A DNA stretch of 64,000 nt, taken from the NCBI GenBank assembly GCA_964036045.1, contig OZ038382.1, forward strand, positions 78,281,918 through 78,345,917. Reading direction: 5' to 3'. The position numbers and the translations under genes are program-made. The DNA comes from Eutreptiella sp. 'Long Island Sound 2002' (Eukaryota > Euglenozoa > Euglenophyceae > Eutreptiales > Eutreptiaceae). Positions 20,734 to 28,751 of the stretch are shown piece by piece (positions within the stretch are counted from its first letter, which is position 1; every line of letters begins with the position of its first letter). Under the pieces are notes generated by a model. That model searched no databases. It saw only the letters and a list, made by a program, of their open reading frames with translations, and was not told where the DNA came from.

Positions 20734-23700
20734 ATGCTCCCCGACCTTCCCCCCTTGGCCCTGGAGGACGTGCGGCTCCAGGTCCAGGATGGCTCTTTGG
20801 CCTCCGTCTCCGTCTGTGTATCCTGTGGTTCTATTCAACCAGGCGAGCTGCCTGCGTGTGCCTCGTGTTCTGCGAGCCACTTCCAACGAGTCCCATTCTT
20901 AGGTGACCAGGCGGTCCCCCTGGAGATTGCTACCCCACTTGGTCGCGCTCTGGGCTGTGATCCCCGGGTCCTGATGCTGTTCCCGTCCCCACTCCTACGC
21001 ACGGCGCTGCACGTGCTCACTCTCTGGGCCGGCTGCTTGGCCTCTGTGTCTGGCAGGATGTCCCGTGGGGCTGCTTTCTCCCCCCCAATGATACAAGGCA
21101 AGGTGATCTGTTTATGGATTGTAGCGGCGCCCCGCTGGGGCGTCGTTCCCCAGCTCAGGCCTGTGCCCCATCTTCCCCTCCACGAGTTTTTGCAAGTAGA
21201 CGATGCTCTGTCTGAGTGTGCATTTATGCCTTTGCCCGGAGGGGTCCCTTGTTCTACATGCCATCGCCCTCGTGCGGTCACTGGCCTCCTGTACCATATG
21301 CCTGCAGGAAGTGGCCCAAAGCAGGCCGTGTCGGGATTCTGTCCCAAGATCCAGTCCGAACACATAACCAGAGCGCTGGCTGGTACGTGTTTCGGTTATC
21401 GAGGTTCTGCTCGTATGGACGGGGTTGTGGTGACCTCGGCGCGCCGCAGGCACGACTGCGGCTCGGCCGCGCATCCTCCCGAGTTTCCTGCCCCCCTCCT
21501 CCCTTTAGATGTAGACCCGTACCTGGTGGTTTCCTCCCCCCTGGTAACGGGCGGCGCTGAGCTTGTGCAGCAGGGTGTCTGCTGTGTGGACTCTCTGTCT
21601 GAGCTCACCCTCCTCAGTATGAATTGTGGTGGTGCTGCGCGCAAGGCAACAGATATCATTGCCACTCTGACCGACTTGTCAGTTGATATTGCTTTTCTCC
21701 AAGAATTATGGGAGGGTTTCGACGTCAGCGAGCTAGAGGGCATGGGGTACAGGGTTTTCTACGATGGAGTCGCGGAGCGTGGGGCTGGCATGGCCATCCT
21801 GGTCGCCTATGCTCTGCTGCCCCAGCCTCCTGCGGGGTTGCAGGACAGGGGCCCAGAACTGGTGCAGTCCTTTGAGGATCTGCAAATCCTCACCCTCACC
21901 AGACCAGGTGGGCACCGCATCATTGGGTGCAATGTGTACAGGCGCCCCAGACAGGCTGCAGATGTGTGGGAGGTCATACAAGTGCGTGTCGCCGAGGCCC
22001 GACGCACTGTAAATGATCTATTTTTCGTCGCGGGTGACCTCAATGAGACCCTCCGGCCGGGTGCAGGGTCCAAAGTCTCCAAGTGCATGCGGCCCGGCCA
22101 CTGCTGGGCTTACCTCCACATTCCGTACCCCTCCGGCGAGCCCACGAATTTCCAGCCGGTAGGGGCGGGCAAAGTGGCCCGTACAGAGATAGACTACATT
22201 CTTGTTGATGTGCTATCCCCCGTCTCCCTGAAGGCGAAGGCGGTCTACCCTGGGGTGTCCCATCATGGGGCGCTCTGCTGCCAGTTCACAATCCCCCCCC
22301 ATTTCTCCTACAACAAGAATGTGTCTGATAAACGGCTCAATTTTCGTAAAGCCTCGCCTGCCTCCATTGCGCAGCTGGCCGCACATGCCTCGCTGCTTTT
22401 CTGGTACTATGCTGTGCTGGGTCTCTCAGTCGACGACTGCATGGCCCAATATTTTCCGCTCGCCCTACAGTTTATACCCAGGTATATTGGTAGGGTCCAG
22501 AGCGACGACTCTAGTCGCCTGAGGGATATGGAGTACAGGGCGATGCAAGGGGACAAGTGTGCAGGGGAGTGTGTGCAGAAGTGGAGGCAGCAGGCACGCG
22601 ACCGTGTTTGTCAGGCAGGGCTTGCGGTGGAGGCCAAGCCGTCCCAGCTTGCATCAGTTAATGCAGTTTCCTCCAGGCTGTACAAGCTTAAGAAAAAATC
22701 TTTCAGTGTGGTCACCAGAGTCAGCCCTGATGGTGTGTACTTTCCGAGTGAGCCAGGTGCCTTCATCGATGAGGCACGTACCCAGGCTCAAGAGCTGTAT
22801 GGCCTCCGGGCCTTGGCAAATGACGTTCACATGATCCGCGATGAGGCGTCCCGAGCCCGTGCGCTGCCCAGGCCACGAGACGACCTGTCTATGTGTGATT
22901 TCTTCCTTGAGCTGCTCTGCGGCCTGGGTGAGCCGCTGGCATCCAGTCTTGTAGGGTCAGTATCAGTGGCGTCCACCCTGTCCTTTCGTGAGTGGGAGTG
23001 GGTCCTCAGCAAGCATGGGTCAGAGGCCACGGCGCTTGATGAGCTACCCGAGTGCCTCTTGCAAGCCCTGGGGGCGTCAGGCCACTGGGCGGTGCTCGAT
23101 TGGGTCAGGCGGCTGCGACAGGGCCATTTTTCTAAATACCTGCAGTCCGCCTTGCATATATGCCTGTTAAAGAAAGACCCACAATGGCTGATTCGCAACA
23201 GCCGCCCCATCGTCATCGGCCCTGTCCTGCGCCGAAGAGAGTCCACCCTGCTGTTTGCTAAATTCATGTCCCGCAGTGAGCTGACCGGGCTTATGCCCCC
23301 CTGGGCATATGCCTACCGCAAGGAGGTCACCCCCCACGATCTGGGTCTGTTTTTAAGATGGTTTCTGGCCTATTGGGCAGTCAAGTCGCCGTCAGGGTGT
23401 TGGTGTGCAGACTGGGATGAGTCAAATGCATTCTGTAACGTGAACAGGGACGCCCTTCGGGGCTACCTCATGGATGACCCATCGCTGGAGCATGTGGGTG
23501 TGCTGACCAAGTGGTTTTTCGATGGTCTCATGGTCTACCTACAGACTCCGTATGGGCTTGCCCCCCCGTATTACATGCAGCAAGGGGGTATCCAGGGCGA
23601 CAGCATGGGTGTTGGTGGCTACCTGATACCGCGCATTTTGCGGTCGTGGGCCCTGCTGGATTGTGTCGCAGGACCCCCGCACCCCTGCCTCCCGGGAGTG

Positions 23701-25083
23701 CAAGTTCCGGAAGTCATTTTTTCTGATGACGGACGCCAGATGGCACTGTCCCCACAGGAGATGGTGCACAACCTGGCTGAGTCCTACAGGCTGGCATCGG
23801 TGTCTGGCGGGACAGTGAATGCGTCCAAGCTCAAGATGTATCACATTTTCCATGCCCACGGCAGGCTGCATTATGGGAAAGGGTCCATAGCGTGCGCCCT
23901 CGGGCAGCTGGATTACCAGCCCAATGGGCTCAAGACGGTGGGCATACCCTGTGTCATGGGTGAGTCCCCCAGGGTCTATGTCAGTGCCATTGCACAGTTG
24001 TTTGTGCATGTGCTGGCCGGGGTACGGCGCACCAGGCCGTCCTGCATTCTGGCCCTGCGAGTGGCACTGTCGTATGCAGTGTCCTCGTTAGACTTCCGTC
24101 TCACCCTCGTGCCCATGGCGGCCTCAGACCTGGCTCCGCTGCAAGCTCAACTGCAGCAGGTGGCCCGCAGTTCACTGCATCTTCCCACTTGGTTTCCTTC
24201 CAGGTACCTGGTGGTCCCTCTTCACCTGGGGGGTCTGGGGTATCCCCATCTGGAGCTGCGTCTGCGTCTGCAGCGCATTCTCCTCACGTTGAAGGCTGCC
24301 AGCGGTCGCAGTGTATATACCAGAGAGTTGGTGCGCGGCCTGCTGCATGATCCAGTCTGGGAGAGTCTGCCAGAGTCGGACCCGAGGGTCTTGCTCCGGG
24401 AGTGCGAAGCTCTCAGTCTCGAGCTCTGTGTGAACCCCTGTGATGTCCTTCAGGATGCAGGTTTCCATGAGCACTGGCTGAGGCGTGGCCTGCAGCCCCC
24501 GGTCACGGTTGTGTCCGACGGCGCCTCAATACAACGAGGCATCGGCTTTGCCGCCGTTCTTCTTGACTCTGCGCGTGTGGCCGCTCACTTCTGGTGCCAC
24601 GTTTCCGTAGCCGACCCCTCGTCCTGGGCTGCTGAGTGGCTGGGCCGAGCGTTGTCTGCCGTTGTACTTAGCAACCTTGGGGTGGTGTCGGCACTCCTTC
24701 TTGGAGACAATCTGTCAGCTGCGGTGAACGAGGGCCTCAGCAAACCCACACCCTCTCATTACGTGAATGTACTGATACGATATGTGGCGCAGCTGCTCCT
24801 AAAGGCTGGTCACCACGAAGGGTATGTGCCGTCTCAGCACACTACGGGGTGGCAGCACGTGATCGCGCAAGCACAGGCGACTGCCCACGAGCTTGCGTCG
24901 GTGCCCCCCCTGGGGCCCCTACCTGTGGCTGTGCCCTTTTTACATGCTCTGCGTCCCTATTCTGTGCTCCTGCACCACGGTGCGCTGTGCATTACTCCTC
25001 AGTCAGTCCTACAGACTATATATGAGGCCTCCGTGTTCCCCCCCATCCCAGTCCCCACCCCTGTGCCTTCCAAGTTTCCGTAA
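20734..25083 (+). CDS. Element 1 ORF2, endonuclease / reverse transcriptase / RNase H (1449 aa)
   Basis: ORF2 polyprotein for target-primed reverse transcription. Residues 1-290 are an N-terminal extension with paired cysteines (CVSC and CASC near 28-46, CSTC near 170). The APE-type endonuclease follows: Asn297 (MNCGG), Gln323-Glu324 (QEL), GDLNE at 434-438, IDYIL around Asp487, then Ser509-His510-His511 where the family normally has Ser-Asp-His. Reverse transcriptase motifs are LLKK..RPI, catalytic Asp895 in DESNAF, GGIQGDSMG near 950-960, and the FSDDG box with Asp998-Asp999. An RNase H domain follows with Asp1262 (SDGAS), Glu1301 (AAEW) and Asp1325 (LGDN), then a C-terminal helix. It stops at 25083 in a Pro-rich spacer, while the usual CCHC finger lies in the next frame. 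The ATG at 20734 is used; the same frame is open upstream to the ORF1 stop. Confidence 0.92.
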   Translation: MLPDLPPLALEDVRLQVQDGSLASVSVCVSCGSIQPGELPACASCSASHFQRVPFLGDQAVPLEIATPLGRALGCDPRVLMLFPSPLLRTALHVLTLWAGCLASVSGRMSRGAAFSPPMIQGKVICLWIVAAPRWGVVPQLRPVPHLPLHEFLQVDDALSECAFMPLPGGVPCSTCHRPRAVTGLLYHMPAGSGPKQAVSGFCPKIQSEHITRALAGTCFGYRGSARMDGVVVTSARRRHDCGSAAHPPEFPAPLLPLDVDPYLVVSSPLVTGGAELVQQGVCCVDSLSELTLLSMNCGGAARKATDIIATLTDLSVDIAFLQELWEGFDVSELEGMGYRVFYDGVAERGAGMAILVAYALLPQPPAGLQDRGPELVQSFEDLQILTLTRPGGHRIIGCNVYRRPRQAADVWEVIQVRVAEARRTVNDLFFVAGDLNETLRPGAGSKVSKCMRPGHCWAYLHIPYPSGEPTNFQPVGAGKVARTEIDYILVDVLSPVSLKAKAVYPGVSHHGALCCQFTIPPHFSYNKNVSDKRLNFRKASPASIAQLAAHASLLFWYYAVLGLSVDDCMAQYFPLALQFIPRYIGRVQSDDSSRLRDMEYRAMQGDKCAGECVQKWRQQARDRVCQAGLAVEAKPSQLASVNAVSSRLYKLKKKSFSVVTRVSPDGVYFPSEPGAFIDEARTQAQELYGLRALANDVHMIRDEASRARALPRPRDDLSMCDFFLELLCGLGEPLASSLVGSVSVASTLSFREWEWVLSKHGSEATALDELPECLLQALGASGHWAVLDWVRRLRQGHFSKYLQSALHICLLKKDPQWLIRNSRPIVIGPVLRRRESTLLFAKFMSRSELTGLMPPWAYAYRKEVTPHDLGLFLRWFLAYWAVKSPSGCWCADWDESNAFCNVNRDALRGYLMDDPSLEHVGVLTKWFFDGLMVYLQTPYGLAPPYYMQQGGIQGDSMGVGGYLIPRILRSWALLDCVAGPPHPCLPGVQVPEVIFSDDGRQMALSPQEMVHNLAESYRLASVSGGTVNASKLKMYHIFHAHGRLHYGKGSIACALGQLDYQPNGLKTVGIPCVMGESPRVYVSAIAQLFVHVLAGVRRTRPSCILALRVALSYAVSSLDFRLTLVPMAASDLAPLQAQLQQVARSSLHLPTWFPSRYLVVPLHLGGLGYPHLELRLRLQRILLTLKAASGRSVYTRELVRGLLHDPVWESLPESDPRVLLRECEALSLELCVNPCDVLQDAGFHEHWLRRGLQPPVTVVSDGASIQRGIGFAAVLLDSARVAAHFWCHVSVADPSSWAAEWLGRALSAVVLSNLGVVSALLLGDNLSAAVNEGLSKPTPSHYVNVLIRYVAQLLLKAGHHEGYVPSQHTTGWQHVIAQAQATAHELASVPPLGPLPVAVPFLHALRPYSVLLHHGALCITPQSVLQTIYEASVFPPIPVPTPVPSKFP
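25038..25044 (+). other. Probable +1 frameshift site (C7 run) in element 1 ORF2
   Basis: Up to here frame 1 reads as sensible protein after RNase H (TIYEASVFPP). Within about 40 nt frame 2 takes over as sensible protein (RNSSWGRHLTELLLTND). The shift equals one extra base. The C7 run at 25038-25044 is the most likely place for an indel, read error or ribosomal slip. Confidence 0.6.
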
Positions 25084-25894
25084 CAGCTCGTGGGGCCGCC
25101 ACCTCACTGAGCTACTTCTCACTAACGACGAGATTAGGGTGAGTATGTGGGTCAGGTCCTTCCATCACATCCGGCACGCGCCCCCCCAGGCGTACTGCCC
25201 CTTCTGTGAGCTGCCGGTGGAGGACTGGACAGCTCATTTCACGCTGGAGTGTCTTCGACTTTTTGTGGCTGTGGCCTCGGCGTTTCGCTCTCTTTTGGCC
25301 GAGCTGATTACTCTAGGGTGGAAGGTGGAACAAGAGACGGTGCATGCAGCTCAGGTGTGTAAAGGGTCTGCACTCCTTTCCATACGGGTGGTGCCTGATG
25401 AGATGCCTGTGGCTGAGCGGGGGGTCCTTTGGGTCACCATGTCCGGGCTCTTGAGCATGTCTCTATCTGAGACGGACCAGGAGGCTCCCGTCCCCCTGGA
25501 CCAGCTAGCTCTGACCTTTATCAGGGCCCTGCAATCGGCGGTGACCACGGTTGACCTGGGGCTGTGGTTGGAGGCGGGGCAGGCCCATGGCCGCAGCGGG
25601 CGATCAGGCCTGCCGTGGAGTGACAGGGTATTCCTGACCTACTTGTCCACCTGCACTGGGGCGGGGTGCCCAGTGCCCGGCGTCCGTCTCCCCCCGTGGG
25701 CAGTCCGCAGTGCCGGTGACCGACAGGTGGTATGGTGTCCAGACAGCATCCGAGAGCCGAATGACAGCTTAATTGCCCTGTCTCCGACCGGCAGTGCCGG
25801 CGTGATGGACAGTATTTTTCGCCTGGGGCGGCTCTGGACCCTACAGTGGATGGACCCAGAGGGTTGTGACGGCTTTGTGCCGTTACGCCGATAA
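25046..25894 (+). CDS. Element 1 ORF2 C-terminal domain with CCHC finger (shifted frame)
   Basis: Continuation of ORF2 in frame 2, about 282 codons to the TAA at 25892-25894. No ATG of its own explains it, so it is read here as the displaced C-terminus of ORF2. Near its start it has CPFCELPVEDWTAHFTLEC (first Cys codon at 25196), a C-x2-C-x9-H-x4-C finger typical of the segment after RT and RNase H in LINE proteins, where it is thought to bind RNA or DNA. The following 220 residues hold scattered Cys and Trp and no domain I recognise. It would be joined to the 1449-aa part by one base, either by true frameshifting or by correcting a homopolymer count. Confidence 0.75.
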   Translation, partial: SQSPPLCLPSFRNSSWGRHLTELLLTNDEIRVSMWVRSFHHIRHAPPQAYCPFCELPVEDWTAHFTLECLRLFVAVASAFRSLLAELITLGWKVEQETVHAAQVCKGSALLSIRVVPDEMPVAERGVLWVTMSGLLSMSLSETDQEAPVPLDQLALTFIRALQSAVTTVDLGLWLEAGQAHGRSGRSGLPWSDRVFLTYLSTCTGAGCPVPGVRLPPWAVRSAGDRQVVWCPDSIREPNDSLIALSPTGSAGVMDSIFRLGRLWTLQWMDPEGCDGFVPLRR

Positions 25895-26247
25895 CTGCAG
25901 TGCCTGTGATACATGCCCGACTTCATGCTGTTGTTGCTGCCAGGGCGGGTTCAGGGTCAGGGATCCGACGTATTACGCCAGCGAGAGCGCGCGGAGCAAG
26001 CCAGAGGTGAGACCCACCAGTCCCCACTATGCCGGGGCCTGCCGGTGGGACTGGTGTTCGTGAGCGTCCGCTCGACAGCCTGCTGATGGCCTTGCTTCGC
26101 CCAGGAGACCCTCTTTCTTGCGCCATGCTTGGTGCATCCGCCCCCCTCACCTGGGGCCCCTTCCTCGGAGTGTGTGTGTGTGTTCCGGCTGGACGTTCTG
26201 CCGATGGACGCCTCCGGGCGGGTCAACGGACGATGGCTTCAGCACAC
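25895..26247 (+). other. Element 1 3' UTR
   Basis: About 350 nt between the end of the shifted ORF2 frame and the tail repeats. It is GC-rich with a short gt repeat (gtgtgtgtgtgtt, about 26170-26182). No poly(A) signal and no gene is seen. Confidence 0.65.
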
Positions 26248-26266
26248 CATGACATGACATGACATG
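26248..26266 (+). repeat. Element 1 3' tail, ATGAC microrepeat
   Basis: The element ends in catgacatgacatgacatg (three ATGAC units plus ATG) followed directly by the satellite unit catgtg. LINEs outside the poly(A)-tailed groups often end in short tandem repeats. The terminal CATG equals the first bases of the satellite unit and is self-complementary, so it could pair with the nicked target strand. Confidence 0.75.
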
Positions 26267-26279
26267 CATGTGTTGGTGT
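26265..26279 (+). repeat. Right target-site duplication of element 1 (15 bp)
   Basis: tgcatgtgttggtgt matches 17589-17603 exactly; its first two bases overlap the element tail. See the left copy for the array-phase argument. Confidence 0.6.
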
Positions 26280-28751
26280 GGTGGTGCATGTGTTGGTGTG
26301 GTGGTGCATGTGTTGGTGTGGTGGTGCATCTGATGGTGTGGTGGTGCATGTGTTGGTCTGGTGGTGCATCTGATGGTGTGGTGGTGCATGTGTTGGTGTG
26401 GTGGTGCATCTGTTGGTGTGGTGGTGCATGTGTTGGTGTGGTGGTGCATGTGTTGGTGTGGTGGTGCATGTGTTGGTGTGGTGGTGCATGTGTTGGTGTG
26501 GCGGTGCATGTGTTGGTGTGGCGGTGCATGTGTTGGTGTGGTGGTGCATGTGTTGGTGTGGCGGTGCATGTGTTGGTGTGGCGGTGCATGTGTTGGTGTG
26601 GAGGTGCATGTGTTGGTGTGGCGGTGCATGTGTTGGTGTGGCGGTGCATGTGTTGGTGTGGCGGTGCATGTGTTGGTGTGGCGGTGCATGTGTTGTTGTG
26701 GCGGTGCATGTGTTGGTGTGGCGGTTCATGTGTTGGTGTGGTGGTGCATGTGTTGGTGTGGTGGTGCATGTGTTGGTGTGGTGGTGCATGTGTTGGTGTG
26801 GTGGTGCATGTGTTGGTCTGGTGGTGCATGTGTTGGTGTGGTGGTGAATGTGTTGGTGTGGTGGTGCATGTGTTGGTGTAGTGGTGTAGGTGTTGGTGTG
26901 GTGGTGCATGTGTTGGTGTGGCGGTGCATGTGTTGGTGTGGCGGTGCATGTGTTGGTGTGGCGGTGCATGTGTCGCTGTGGCGGTGCATCTGTTGGTGTG
27001 GTGGTGCATGTGTTGGTGTGGCGGTGCATGTGTTGGTGTGGTGGTGCATGTGTTGATGTGGCGGTGCATGTGTTGGTGTGGCGGTGCATGTGTTGGTGTG
27101 GCGGTGCATCTGTTGGTGTGGTGGTGCATGTGTTGGTGTGGTGGTGCATGTGTTGGTGTCATGGTGCGTGTGTTGGTGTGGTGGTGTATGTGTTGGTGTG
27201 GTGGTGCATGTGTTGGTGTGGCGGTGCATGTGTTGGTGTGGCGGTGCATGTGTTGGTGTAGCGGTGCATGCGTTTGTGTGGTGGTACATTTGTTGGTGTG
27301 GTGGGGCATGCGTTGGTGTGGCAGTGCATGTGTTGGTGTGGTGGTGCATGTGTTGGTATGGCGGTGCATGTTTGTTGGTGTCATGGTACATTTGTTGGTG
27401 TGGTGGGGCATGCGTTGGTGTGGCAGTGCATGTGTTGGTGTGGTGGTGCATGTGTTGGTATGGCGGTGCATGTTTGTTGGTGTGGTGGTGCATGCGTCGG
27501 TGTGGTGGTGCATGTGTTGGTGTGGTGGTGCATGTGTTGGTGTGGCGGTGCAAGTATTGGTGTGGCGGTTCATGTGTTGGTGTGGTGGTGCATGTGTTGG
27601 TGTGGTGGTGCATGTGTTGGTGTGGCGGTGCATGTGTTGGTGTGGCGGTGCATGTGTTTGTGTGGCGGTGCATGTGTTGGTGTGGCGGTGCATGTGTTGG
27701 TGTGGTGGTGCATGTGTTGGTGTGGTGGTGCATGCGTTGGTGTGGCGGTGCATGTGTTGGTGCGGTGGTGCATGTGTTGGTGTGGTGGTGCATGTGTTGG
27801 TGTGGTGGTGCATGTGTTGGTGTGGTGGTGTAGGTGTTGGTGTGGTGGTGCATGTCTTGGTGTGGCGGTTCATGTGTTGGTGTGGCGGTGCATCTGTTGG
27901 TGTGGTGGTGCATGTGTTGGTGTGGCGGTGTATATGTTGGTATGGCGGTGCATTTGTTGGTGTGGTGGTGCATGTGTTGGTGTGGTGGTGCATGTGTTGG
28001 TGTGGTGGTGCATTTGTTGGTATGGCGGTGCATGTGTTGGTGTGGCGGTGCATGTGTTGGTGTGGTGGTGCATGTGTTGGTGTGGCGGTGCATGTGTTGG
28101 TGTGGTGGTGCATGTGTTGGTGTGGCGGTGCATGTGTTGGTGTGGCGGTGCATGTGTTGGTGTGGTGGTGCATGTGTTGGCGTGGTGGGGCATGTGTTGG
28201 TGTGGTGGTGCATGTGTTGGTGTGGCGGTGCATGTGTTGGTGTGGTGGTGTATGTGTTGGTGTGGCGATGCGTGTGTTGGTGTGGCGGTGCATGTGTTGT
28301 TGTGGTGGTGCATGTGTTGGTGTGGCGATGCATGTGTTGGTGTGGTGGTGTATGTGTTGGTGTGGCGGTGCATGTGTTGGTGTGGTGGTGCATGTGTTGG
28401 TGTGGTGCTGCATGTGTTGGTGTGGCGGTGCATGTGTTGGTGTGGCGGTGCATGTGTTGGTGTGGTGGTGTAGGTGTTGGTGTGGCGGTGTATATGTTGG
28501 TATGGCGGTGCATGTGTTGGTGTGGTGGTGCATGTGTTGGCGTGGTGGGGCATGTGTTGGTGTGGTGGTGCATGTGTTGGTGTGGCGGTGCATGTGTTGG
28601 TGTGGTGGTGTATGTGTTGGTGTGGCGATGCGTGTGTTGGTGTGGCGGTGCATGTGTTGTTGTGGTGGTGCATGTGTTGGTGTGGCGATGCATGTGTTGA
28701 TGTGGCGGTGCATGTATTGGTGTGGTGGTGCATGTGTTGGTGTGGTGGTGA

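Larger units (their letters stand above)
17604..26264 (+). mobile_element. Element 1: two-ORF non-LTR retrotransposon (APE-RT-RNase H-CCHC)
   Basis: This is an 8.66-kb non-satellite insertion with sharp edges in the 20-bp array. In order it holds a 5' UTR, ORF1 (18388-20592), ORF2 (20734-25083) with endonuclease, reverse transcriptase and RNase H motifs, a frameshifted CCHC domain (to 25894), a 3' UTR and a short ATGAC-repeat tail. There are no terminal repeats, integrase or protease, which excludes an LTR element. The domain order fits RNase H-bearing LINE clades such as I or ingi; exact clade assignment needs a phylogeny. Apart from one frameshift and one possibly altered endonuclease residue the frames are intact, suggesting a fairly recent insertion. 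Confidence 0.93.
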
